DNA of 64,000 bases, taken from positions 1,426,001-1,490,000 of the forward strand of contig JAJTTP010000007.1 of NCBI GenBank assembly GCA_023313575.1. Reading direction: 5' to 3'. The notes under the pieces were generated by a model. The model worked only from the letters and a program-made list of their open reading frames with translations, had not been told where the DNA came from and did no database searches. The first letter of the stretch is position 1, and every line of letters begins with the position of its first letter. Positions 12,794-23,801 of this stretch are shown here, one piece after another. This stretch comes from Eutypella sp. D-1. Its lineage: Eukaryota; Ascomycota; Sordariomycetes; Xylariales; Diatrypaceae. The position numbers and the translations under genes are program-made.

Positions 12794-13962
12794 ATGAGTT
12801 TCCAATGGTCGGCTGCCGCCGCCGCGGGCCTCATGAAGAGGTCCTCGTTTGGCGCATCTGAAGCGCTGAACGTCGTTACCAGGAGGTCCCTTGAGGATGG
12901 CGCCTCATCCCCTCCGGAGGCCAACCCCGCTGCTCTCTTGCAGCTTGGCCTTATCTTCCTCAATGTCATTGCCTGGCTCCCTCTTTTGATCTTCGTATGT
13001 CAACTTCACTTGCATTGGAATTATTCGTGTACTAACATCGTTCGCAGCTCGGTTACACGCTGAACACCGTCCTCCCCGTTCTGGCGGTCGTCGAGGATGA
13101 CGCGCCACCCCCTGCCTACGAACCCGTTTCTCTGAAGGAGAGCGGCGATGAGAAGCTTGGTGTGCCCAGGTTTGCTGAGGAGCCCATCCGCCCCCGGACG
13201 GGACCGGTCTCGTCCAACATCAAGGCTACCCTCCGTCTGCTCTACGCCGAAGGCGGCTTCCGGTCTCTCTTCAAGGGTCTGGGCTGCGCCTTCGTCTCGA
13301 GCCTCGCGTCCGGTGTCGTCGTCGGCACGGTGCTTTCCGCCATGCCCTTCCTCCCGGCCTTCGCGGGTATGCTCGTCGGCGAGCTGGCCACCCTGCAGCT
13401 TTCCGCCGTCTGGGTCCACGTCGTCATCTCCACCCGAAACTCACACTGCTTCTGGCGCCGCCTCCCCGGCTTCAAGGCCACCTTCCGCGCTACCGCCCTG
13501 CCGACCGTCATTGCCTCGCTGGCCGCCTACCTTACCTTCGCCGTCGCCGAGCCTATGTACGCCGCCATGGGCGTCACGGAGGAAAGCGCCGCCGAACTCT
13601 CCACTGCTCCCCACGCCCTCCTCAAGATGCTCTCCGTCCCGCTCGTGCAGCTGTTGATCACGCTGTTCGTCGCCGTCCCCGCCAACGTCATCCTGTACCG
13701 GTGCCAGGCGTCCCTGCTGCCGGAGAGCGAGCAGACCATCGTTCCCTTCGACCGCGCCTTCCAGCTTGAAAGTGCCCGCGACAGGGGCTACGCGTCCATT
13801 GCTGAGGCCTGGAGGACCTTCTCCGGCGCCGCCTGGAAGCGCCTCGTCGCCCTCTACGCCAAGGTCACCGCCATCACTGTCGTTACGGAGTTCCTCGTCG
13901 CTGTTGTCGTCGCCGCCCAGATCATCCTCTTCACCCTCCTGGCTCAGAAGGAGGGTAACTAA
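12794..13962 (+). CDS. Conserved polytopic membrane protein, function unknown
   Basis: Two exons, 12794-12994 and 13048-13962, give 371 residues. The 53-base intron has a GTATGT donor, an ACTAAC branch site at 13031-13036 and a CAG acceptor; splicing is phase 0 and joins LLIF to LGYTLN inside one hydrophobic segment. Further hydrophobic stretches lie around the FVSSLASGVVVGTVLSAM region, the TALPTVIASLAAYLTFAVA region, the VPLVQLLITLFVAVPANVIL region and near the C terminus (EFLVAVVVAAQIILFTLLA). Between the first and second, the block LLYAEGGFRSLFKGLG resembles the short motif found once per repeat in mitochondrial carriers, but I see no PxDxxR signature and no threefold repeat. I do not recognise the family with confidence; a membrane location is clear, the activity is not. 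The start has an A at -3 and is followed by a conserved-looking SFQWSAAAAAG opening. Confidence 0.8.
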
Positions 13963-15025
13963 GTGGTCTCTACCGCAAATCTAGCACCGTACTGTACAGC
14001 CAATCTACAACACGATATATCATCTAGAAGGATCCCCTTTGATTACTTAATATGCGTATAAATCTGTCAAAGTAGCCCTGATTGGAAGTTTCGAAGCTTG
14101 ATGGTATTCAACAGCAACCACGCGAATATTGTGAGGGTGAGGGTAAACTAAAATGTATATGGACAAGAAAATAAAAATCATAAAATAAAAAAAAGAATAA
14201 CTATTCGGTTATTCAATACTGTTGCTGCATAAGCCTCTTCACGTCCCCGGAATGGGAAATTGTGCTATCAATAACCATATACTCGAGTCCTCGGGACCCG
14301 ATATTTCATGTGTATGTTGTGTGCATATGGCACTTCTGCCGATAGAAGTCTAGCATTCGCTCTTTGACTTGATGCCAGAAGGAAGGAAGAGGTGTGGACA
14401 CTGGACCTTGAAAGCTGAACGAGACAGAAAAGATGATACCAGGGAGTGTTGGGACTATATCATGAATGATCCATACATCACGGCGGAGCAAATTTTAAGG
14501 CATCCAAAGGGCCTTTCTATATAAACTGCTCATCCATTATCCAGAGTTCAACCAACTCCAATGTGTCCTGATGCTATATGGAATGTAGCATAGGTGTCCT
14601 GGCAAGCATACCCGGCTCGCCGGCGTAGAGAGCCATGTTGCTGCATAATACTAAAACCTTGACATTCTATTTGATATTCAGAATCCTTCGCACGGGCGGT
14701 GTTTATGCTACGCATGGACAAGCCTTACGATTTTCTACTCCAAGAACATGTGATGGTTCATATCTACCTAAGTATACAAGGTCATCTCGGATTAGCTAGG
14801 TAGGAGGCTAATCCAAGCCAACCGACTATAATTCTAGCACCTAACTAAGTGCTAGTGTTAGCGTTGTGCCGTATGCACTATCCTATCTTGGATTCTCTAA
14901 TTACCTTCTAGTTCTCTTCGTATGAATTAGGTAAGTTTGGATGAATAAGTATACTAGAGTGGTCTTTGGGACAGGAAACTTAAGCTGCTGAATGCATAGG
15001 GCCGGGTTGCTACGAATGTGCCGCC
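13963..15025. other. Intergenic region before the Zn2Cys6 gene
   Basis: About 1.1 kb with no gene. It holds the 3' flank of the membrane-protein gene (A-rich stretch around 14165-14200) and the upstream region of the transcription factor. CTAGGTAGG and TACCTAAGTA elements of the dispersed palindromic type occur near 14765-14805. Confidence 0.5.
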
Positions 15026-17208
15026 ATGGATGAAAATTATGCCAACTCAATAACCCCGGTTGTGTCCACAACACGGGATACCGCATCGGATGCCTCACGG
15101 GTCTTCTCCGCAGGTAGGATCTCGAAGAATGGGGCCCCGCCTCCGCTAGGCCGGAAGATCAAGGCATGCGTGGCATGCCGGCGACAGAAGGTAAGCATCT
15201 TTGCATACATTTTCCCACCTCAAAAAGAAAGAAGAATTGACACAACAACAGATAAGATGTCTGATAGACGTCAGGCCCCCTTGCCGTCGGTGTGCGAAGA
15301 GGAAACTCGACTGCGTCATGCACACGAATCCTCAGACCTTGACAGAGGACAAATCACCGTGAGTCGGGTCCGTCGAGATAATCAGACGAAAAACCCTTGT
15401 TAATCACTGGTTTAGGTTGCTGAGTGCGATGTTACAAGATCTTGAAGCAATGCATGCCAGTGTGCAGACTCTGCTCCGGAGCGCCAACCTTCCGGCCATG
15501 TCCGCTTTACAGGCGCCCAGATTAACATTGGACCGCAATCCGGCTTATCCTGAACAGGAGCGCCCGGGATCTCTAGGGTCTGCAAAGGGTCCATCGTGCG
15601 ATGACTCGCCAAAGCTCTCTCCTGCCGAGGACAACGACCTTCCCGAAACCCCTATCAGGTCAATATACCATCTAACCAAGCTTAGCGCTTTACGGTCCGA
15701 TGTAACGTCCGATGATAGACCACAAGCGCAGGCCTTCGGCCAGGTCACGAATATCTCGAACGACTTGATATCCAGGGGCCTGATCTCCCTAGAGGCCGCT
15801 GAGCGCTTGTTCCTGTTTTATATGGAACGCCTCGACGGATATATCTACCACATCGTCGGCTCGCGGTATCGTCAACTTTTAACTATGAGACACAAGAGCT
15901 CCATACTGACCGCAGCTGTCCTGACGGTAGCGGCAATGCATGATGCTCAGAGTAACGATATCTACCCAAACCTTAACGATGAAGTCCGTCGGCTCATAAA
16001 CGCCTCGATTTTCAAGCAGAGAATCGACCGGGACTATCTCCGCGCTCTCGGCGTGACGTCCTACTGGCTCTACGACACGTCTTGGGTCTTCTCAGGCCTC
16101 GCTACGCGTCGTGCGGCCGAGTTCGATGTTGTTAGCCACTATGATCGTCTCGTGAAGGAAAACAGTGAAGATGCTGCCGATTTCGTCCGCGTGTGGTATT
16201 TGATCTACATCTGCGACCAGCATCTGTCAACATTGTACGGCAGACAGTGCTCGAGCCGTGAGGATGACGCAATTTCGGGCTGGGAATATCTAATCAAGGC
16301 GACCACTGTGACGACGGGTGATCAACGCCTAGTTAGCCAAGTTGGTCTTCTGACCATTCTGCACGAAGTTCGCGAGCTGTTTCGTCCTAATTCCAATAAG
16401 GTCAATACGGCTGTGTTTCTCGCCCAGCTGAAGGGCTTCAGCCACCAACTGGATCAGTGGGTTGAGCGGTGGTCATCGACATTTCCAGGTCAGCAACCTG
16501 TTTCAACTCTATATCCCCAAGTGAACGAAGGACTGATTGAAGAATTTATTTGTAGAGAAGCAGGATAATCTCGGTGGATTTCCTCGGAAAGGGGCACGTT
16601 TCCATCACAGCTTTGCCAAACTGTACCTGTACTCCTATGCCCTTCGCGGCCTTGGAAATTCCCCCTTACCACCCCAACTCGCTGAGGCAGCCGACTGTGC
16701 TATATCAGCAGCAGTCTCCATCCTGAAGATGATAATATCCGATATTGATGTCGCGACAGCGTTGGTCGGCCTGCCCTGCTACTGCCAATCCATGATTGGG
16801 TTCGCCTGCATGTTTTTGGCCAAGTTCTGCGCGATCCACGGCGACATTCTGATACAAACCGACACTGTCGTGACGCTGATATCGCAACTGAAAAATGTCT
16901 ACAGCTCAACCGAAGTCGGCCAGTGGCACATGGTACACCTGATGCCCGCAGGTCTCGATCGAATTTTGGCTATGCTCCAACAAGTCTCCCCGACCCAATC
17001 CCAGCCAACAGACACATGCGGGAGCGCTAATATACAAACGCATGGGGATCTCAGACATAACCACGATACGGAACTGAGAGATGCGACGATGGACTACTTT
17101 GATCCCCTATTTCCCATGGAGATAGGGGCCGGTCCTGGGACATCGCAATACATCTATTACGAGGATCCACAACACGGATCAATAGATCCCTTTCAGAGCT
17201 TCAACTGA
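15026..17208 (+). CDS. Zn2Cys6 fungal-specific transcription factor
   Basis: Four exons, 15026-15190, 15252-15358, 15416-16488 and 16556-17208, give 665 residues. The DNA-binding cluster is split by intron 1: exon 1 ends in CVACRRQK and exon 2 opens with IRC. The six zinc cysteines are C48, C51, C58, C66, C69 and C76, with spacing C-x2-C-x6-C-x7-C-x2-C-x6-C, the standard binuclear pattern. Intron 2 (GTGAGT..TAG) and intron 3 (GTCAGC..TAG, joining TFP to EKQDN) are inferred from frame continuity; the intron 3 donor is weak but is the only one keeping frame. The middle part (about residues 185-350: AAERLFLFYMERLDGY, VLTVAAMHD, LRALGVTSYWL) is the fungal transcription factor regulatory domain. 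The C terminus has RFHHSFAKLYLYSYALRGL, seen in related regulators. It acts in the nucleus; the target pathway cannot be read from sequence. The nearest neighbours are an ankyrin relic and an alpha/beta hydrolase. Confidence 0.88.
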
Positions 17209-17506
17209 TCTATGATTCAAAGCGAAAATCTCTCGCGGTAGATCCCTTCTAGAAAGTCACAAGGCGCATTGTGTGTTCTCAAACATTAGACTAGCCCACA
17301 GCATACCCCCCATTGTCCTCTTGCAATAGGACGGCCGTTTCCATACCTAGTTGTATCAACTGCTTGGTATTGGATCGTGTATATAAATATTAACGACGCC
17401 CTCGGCATTACAGTTTCGCTGCTGACTCATCTCCCTGATGACTATGAGAGCGGAAATAAAGATATAAAAGATGAAGTATAATTAACTGATCAACTTTTAC
17501 TGGTCA

Positions 17507-17992
17507 TCAGAGCCCCTTCTCTTCTCTTAGGCGAGAATCCCACAGATAGAAGATCTGCTCGATGGCACTATATGTCTCCACGTTGGCGTATTTTCTCTGC
17601 CCTGCGAGCTGACGAGGCGAGAGAAGTCCCTGCTCTCCTTCGTCTGGTATCTTGTCCGGGTCCGCGCCCTCTGCACGAGCAGCTCCACAATAGACACCAA
17701 TGCATCGTTGGTGGCGTACCAGAGTAGGGTGGCGCCGTCCTCGGGCGCGTCTATAGGGACGCGCCCGTCGTTGAGCAGAAGCTCGGCCACGCGCCGGAGG
17801 CTGAATCTGGGAGGTGCCGCCACCGTCGGGTGTAAGAAGTCCCAGTCCGTCGAGTGCACGAGGGGCAGGTACAACTTCTTGTGCAGCTGGTACAGCAGCG
17901 TGGACTCCCCTTGCACCCTGGTGGCCGGGTCGGCCTTGCCGCTGTCGCGCAGCAGCTGCACGGCTGCCTCGTCGCGCTTGCACCAAGTTCAA
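17507..17992 (-). pseudogene. Ankyrin-repeat protein relic, frameshifted and 5'-truncated
   Basis: On the minus strand two overlapping frames each hold half of one protein end. One reads through an ankyrin-like unit (VAELLLNDGRVPIDAPEDGATLLWYATND..VELLVQR). The other continues after about base 17670 with GADPDKIPDEGEQGLLSPRQLA and a family-like tail ending at TGA, 17507-17509. The join VELLVQR/GADPDK is what an intact ankyrin repeat would show, so a single base appears to be missing at about 17668-17671. Above about 17992 the similarity stops, so the N-terminal part is gone. It is therefore a relic of the 3' end of an ankyrin gene, not a functional gene. A short unusual intron could in principle explain the frame change but no donor or acceptor fits. 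Confidence 0.6.
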
Positions 17993-18560
17993 TGCAACTT
18001 TGACATATCGTCAATTGCCAACATGCGCGGACCTGACCATGTGGCCAGAGCGTGGCCATCAAGGGGCCCCTATTTTAGCGCGCTACGCATTGAATTTATC
18101 CCCTAAACTCTAATGTGTATCCTCCGATAAATTATGCTAGTGATACCGTACTAGTAGTGGTCGACTATGCTATTCAAAGGCTTCTCAAATGGCGTAGAAT
18201 AGCTGCTCAAGCAAGAGCTGTATATTTCCTGCCGAAAGTGAGCCGTTTATGATCAGGCCGGTTCATCTGGATGGAGACATCGGCGAGAATTGGAGGTTGC
18301 CTCGCCTTCGTAGCTGTAATCGAACATTATCACCAAGTTGGTATACTTGGGGAAGCCCCCCCCCCCCCAAAAAAAAAAAAACCCTCGCGGAGGGCGAGGA
18401 AGATAAAACGTGGTTGCAATTTTGGACATGGAGCCTTTGCATAGCTAGACACATCTGAAAGCACTTGATAAATGGTATATTCGTATAGAGTAGACATAGA
18501 GCTATAGACTAAACACTTTAGGTTGTACGAGGTCCAGGAAGCATTCTTTGTATACAAGGT
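17993..18560. other. Short intergenic region with a C13-A13 tract
   Basis: No gene seen. It contains the homopolymer junction C13 followed by A13 at 18356-18381. The rest is unremarkable flanking DNA at the 3' end of the hydrolase gene. Confidence 0.5.
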
Positions 18561-19443
18561 TTAGACCCTGACCTCTGTTCGCACTCTATCCTGGGGATCT
18601 GACCCTTTGAGAAATCCACGAATACAGCTCACGACATCTTTAGCCAGCGACTCGGGCTGACTGACAAATGGCATATGACCTGACTCAAAATCCACCACGT
18701 TCCAGTCTACTCCTGACTTCTCTAGCCACATACTCTGCAGCGAGAGGGGGTTACAGCAATCATTGAAGGTTCGAATATATGCCCTCTTCCCATAAAATGC
18801 CTTGTCCGCCCAGGCTGGGGCGCCTGGTTTGCTTTCGAATGCTAGCAGTGCGTGAGGATACATGAATTTCTCCAGTTCTGGGGCGAGCGTGGGGTCACAG
18901 TCGTTATATAGGACTTCAATTGCCGGTTCAATGATAGCAAGCCCTGGCGACGGCTATAACACCTTTATTAGTGAGAGTTAAGGCTCGGCTCGATGTATAT
19001 GAGTGGAATACTACCTTGTCTACTTTAATGAACGGAGGGTAAGCCCCGCCAACTGCATGCAACAGGGTTTCGCCTTCGAGTGTGATGTTGCCCGCCACAT
19101 AGATTAGCCCAATGATGCCACCCGCCTGGCCTTGTGCCGCACGCGAACTCTTGTCGAGGTCTTTCGCTGCAGCTCCCGCCACCACACCGCCGTAAGAGTG
19201 TGCGATAATGACAATATCTTTCGGCTCTGTGGTTAAAAGGGGAAGAAGGACATTGTTTCGAAGCGACGTGATGTCGTTCATGCAGGTCGCAGTGGAGGGA
19301 TCAATCGGATTACAGCTAGGATATGAACCTGTATGAGTGGTGAAGCCAGATTCTTCTAGGTACGGCAGAAGTGACTCGAAGCCGCTTGGAGTGCCAAACG
19401 CGCCAGGGATGAGCAAGATTATCGGAGTATTTTTGGAAGTCAT
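18561..19443 (-). CDS. Alpha/beta-hydrolase fold protein
   Basis: Two exons on the minus strand, 19443-19015 and 18953-18561, give 273 residues; the 61-base intron is GTAGTA..TAG with a CACTAAT branch site, phase 0. The N terminus PIILLIPGAFGTPSGFESLLPYL is the usual first strand and oxyanion loop. The nucleophile elbow is AHSYGG with Ser83. The catalytic His is in DFESGHMPF, His236. The acid is not obvious. The family (AB hydrolase_6 type) includes esterases, lactonases and dienelactone-like enzymes; the substrate cannot be told. No signal peptide, so probably cytosolic. The GTG-initiated extension upstream is ignored in favour of the ATG at 19443. It lies just outside a RIP block that begins about 340 bases upstream. 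Confidence 0.85.
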
Positions 19444-19779
19444 GTTTATAATAGAAACCACTCGTGATATTGTGGTGTCAGACTGGTGCTAGGGTGTAAT
19501 AAATAATAGCCAGAGTTTGAGGCATTCCAAGTCTCTAAATTAGTGACTTGTACCATCCATAGACAAGTATGTTAGCTAACACAGTTGAAGTTGGTATTTC
19601 AAAAGTAGATTGTGTGCAGAATGTATGGAGGCGGGTGGATAACCAGTCAGGTGGACAGGCCAGATAGCTAGCGCCACGTAAATATTATATCGACTATCAC
19701 GGGGGTCAGGGGATTATATAACGACATCGCAAGCAATTGCGTTAATATAGCTCGTTATAGGATTAACAGATGCCCTGTT

Positions 19780-21640
19780 CGTATAATCCTTTATATTAAG
19801 TGATAATTATTATAAAAAAATAACCCTTTTAACGCCTATACCTTTTAACGTTTATAACGTTTTTAACCTCGAAACTTTTTTATTTTATTACCACTTTTAT
19901 TATAATAATAATTATTTATTAATTAATTAAAGCCTTATTTTAATAAAAACGCATATATATAATTTTAAATAATTAATTTATTATTATTTTTATTAAATTC
20001 TTTTTTTATTATTTTAACCGCTTTTTTAACCCGTAATCGAGTTAATTTCGCCGGCGTAAATAAAAACGGTTTTTTAACCCTTTTTTTACTTTTATAATAT
20101 TTATTAATTATATAAAAGCTTTATTTAAAATTAAAATAACTTTTTACCGGTTTTTTTAATTTCGGTTTTTTAAATACAGCTTTTAATTAATTAATTTATT
20201 ACTATTTAAAAGTTATTATAAAAATGTTTTTATTAAAAGTTTTTTTAAATTTACGAAAATAAAGCCGGGTTTTCTTTTTAAAAAGCGTTAAAATTGCGTA
20301 AAAATATTTAAACGTTTTAAATGCTTTAAAAATTAATTTTATTAAAAAATTAAATTGTTTTAAAATAAGTTTTTTTTAAAGCCGGTATATTAACGTTAAT
20401 TATTTTATCCTCGGGTAAAATAATTATAAAATAATTATATAACGATATTTTAAAATTAATTAATTATAAATTACTTTTTTTTAACCTGTAATAATAAAAT
20501 TTTTTTTATTATTATATTTTATTATATTTATTTAAATCCTTATAAAAAATTAATCTTATTAATAATTTATAATACCCGGTTAAAATAACGTTTTCGAAAA
20601 TAATAAAGAAACCGTTTTTTTAAAATAAAAATACCTTAACGTTAAATAGTTAAAAAGCTTATAAGTTATAAATAAAAAAGTATTTAAATATAAACTTTTT
20701 ATTAACGTAATTTACGTAATTATTAAAAATTAAAAATTACTATTTTAATATTTTAATAAATTTAATTAAAAAGATAAAAATATTATAAAGCTATTATAAC
20801 GTAATATTATTATTAATTTAACTTTTTTTATTAAAATAAAAAACTAATTTTTTAAATTTTTAAACCGTTTAATTTATTAATATTAAACTGTAATACCGGT
20901 AAATATAATTAATAAATTAAACATACGGCTTATTATATTAATATATATAAATAATAATATTTATTTACAGTTATAAATATTTTTTAATCGTATTAAATAT
21001 TATTTAACCGTATTAAAAATTAAATTATTTATTTTTATATTTTTTATAAATTTAATTTTATTTATATTTTATCGATTAATTAGTAAAATCTTTATTATAA
21101 TATCGAAAGTTATTCGATTATATAAAGCCCGGGTAAAAATAAACGTAATACCGTTAAAACGTTAATAATTTATCGAAATACCTTTTAAAATATATATTTT
21201 TAAATAACGTTTAAAAAATAGGTTATTTATTTTTTTTAACATTATATTATTATTAATATTAACGAAAATATATTAAATAAATACTTTAAATTAAAAATAT
21301 CACAGTATATATTTTAATTTATTTTAAATAATAATTTAATTTAATAATAAACTTTTTTATTATTTTAATAACTTTTACCAGGTTTTATTAATTTTTTTTA
21401 ATTAATATATTTTCGATACGGCGCCGAAAATAGGGTTTTTCGATAGCGTATTTATTAGCGTAATAAAAAACGGCTTTACTGTATTAATAATCTTATAAAG
21501 CTTATAACGTTCGATATTTAACGGTAAAATTTATATTAATAAATAGCTTAAAAAATAAAGTTTATAAAAGTAAGTTTTTTTCTTATTAAAAACGCGGTAA
21601 AAAGTTATATATATAAGCAAAAGGTTAATGTATAGGTTGC
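19780..21640. repeat. RIP-degraded AT-rich block, unidentified former transposon
   Basis: About 1.9 kb of extreme AT content in which CpA and TpG are nearly absent while TpA, CpG and short T/A runs remain. That is the expected result of repeat-induced point mutation acting on CpA on both strands. All frames are broken. A stretch on the minus strand (about 21350-21713) stays partly readable but matches no family I recognise. The edges are sharp: normal composition returns at about 21640-21720 and before 19780. It is probably a silenced repeat; the class is unknown. Confidence 0.75.
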
Positions 21641-23801
21641 CGTTATGGGCCATCGCGTACTGGGCGTTGAGGGGTCTGGGCGTTAAGGGGGTCGTTTTTT
21701 TATGGGGATCCAAACTATAGGGAAGCTAAGCATCATCCCCTTGCGTCTGACCTCTCCAGGCCCAGAGAATTCCCCATACAAAACCCACAGAGCCGGAAAG
21801 TTTTGGAATATCACAAACCAATTGGCTAAAATAGACGTAGAGAAAGGATAATGTTAGTCCTCGCTTGCACCGTTCTGTTTCGGGCTTATTCGGACGATCA
21901 GTTGCCCGGAACGTTTTGGCGGTGCTGTAATTAAATGTAGGGGGATGGTAATGATGATGATATACAGCCTCAGGTCACCATGTTCAAATAGTGGCGTGTA
22001 CAGCGCAAGAGTTTCCGATGAGGCAACCATAATCGGTATTCCAGCCCACAGTACATCATTTGTTGGAGCTAAATCAAAGGACGATTCGAATAAGAGCGAC
22101 TGCTCATACAACCAGTAAACACTCAACAGAAGAAAGATTGGCCAAGTGACTCTGGAATTGCCATGGAGTGATTGGATTTAATCAAGTCACCATGGAAATC
22201 CTTTTCCTTAGCCCCCCGCAATGACACAAGGGTGGCTTAACTATATTTATCGGGTTGTCTTCTAAGAGAGTGCTGTAGATCAATTAAGCACTATCGTTGT
22301 TGTACTATTTACCTTCTGTTAAATCGTTCATCTCCGCACACAGACGTGCAATCTATTAGAGCCTATAGGCGCCTAGCTCTGTTCTGAAGAGATGTCGCGT
22401 TGCTAGGTTATGGACCGTCTCTGTGAGGATATATTACTAGAAATAGGGGCAACAAGGCTCACATATTCAAGGTCTATATGTGCCGTGATTCCCAGCCCTG
22501 GCGGGTTTCCAGCTTCTAGACTGAATGCTCTAAATACCAGGATACCCGTGGGATTGCATGCTGCCTCAACAAACCTGTCTAGGCTGAACTATCCCGAAAT
22601 AACGAATGGGAGAGACCCCCGCAATATTGGAAAGGATTTGAATTCTACTGCAGGCAAAGATGGGTTGGATGCCGGCACTAATCAATCATGATTCTGTTAA
22701 TAATTTTGACAGACACTTAGGAAGAGGTCTGAAACCGCAGACGACCATCTGTATGGCCTTTATATAGTTCGATTATTTAGGTTATAGAGGCACCCTAATT
22801 AATCTACTTGAGACTTATCAATGTCTATTGCAGAATGATTATGGGGTGTATCTAGGGCCATATTCCAACTCGCTGAATGTGTCGCTCACCGATATTAAAA
22901 AGACATCATCAAGTAGACATTATTGCTTGATAGTGGAGTGGGCGCTTGAATATGCGGTTGCTATACACTTTGTATAAGGGAAGCATTTCCTATGAAATTA
23001 TATGCTAATGCTAACTAATTACTACTCAAATAGAGCGTACTACAGTATCTTCTCCTGTTGTTGCTCTTGCCATTTTCCCTCTGGTCTTCACTGGCCTACG
23101 AAGAGACTAGAAGCCTTTAAGGGGCGCTTGCCATCTGCTGTACGCGACCATGGGCCGAGAGAATGTATTAACTCCTCCTTGTTGGTCACGTTAGCCAATG
23201 TGCATCTCGCGCCCCCGTTCTCTCTTTGTATATTATAAGCCTACTCTCTAAAGAGCAAAGCCAGACCCCATCACCCAATCCGTGAGAAAATCAGGAACGG
23301 GTGAGGTTAAAGAAATACTCTGTCATATGAGATCATCTTTGAACACTCACCTCGGTTTTAGCCAGAGGTTGGGGACTTGGACAGTATTTGGAGGAGATGA
23401 GAAGGGGCATACTATACACACTGCATTTATATGGGACAAGTCTTGAGTTTGATAATACTATTCTCACGTACCAGTGTTTAATTCAGCCATGATTAGGAGT
23501 AATTAGTCTTGGCGAATATTAAATGTACAATAATGTTCATAAAATATGCGAATACGGAACGAGCCCTACGCCGTCTGTATATCTAATTGGATGGCGATAT
23601 CATTATGAATCTTTATCAAATGAGAGAATCCCCACCACACACTTAAGACGTCATCTATTCTAAAGCCGGGGATATGTCGGAGGTGGGGTACATCCTTCCA
23701 CCATGGTGTGCAACCTCCCCTACCTAGGTAGTCTCCTAGTTACCTACGTCCTCAGCATCATCCTCACCATACAATTTGGCTAAAGAAAGCGAAACACGAC
23801 T
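21641..23801. other. Intergenic region before the FAD oxidoreductase gene
   Basis: About 2.2 kb with no supportable gene. Short frames at 21854-22126 (minus) and 22410-22691 (plus) lack domains. An exact TACCTAGGTA palindrome lies at 23721-23730, in the likely promoter of the next gene. Confidence 0.5.

Noticed and set aside
13021..13419. Minus frame opposite the membrane-protein gene
   Set aside because: Shadow; plus strand has splice sites and hydrophobic segments.
15417..16568. Zn2Cys6 regulator as two separate genes
   Set aside because: Frames join through introns with conserved sequence on both sides, giving one 665-residue protein.
19780..21640. Origin or centromere-like AT sequence
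   Set aside because: Loss of CpA/TpG and sharp edges fit RIP of a repeat better; nothing here supports replication or centromere function.
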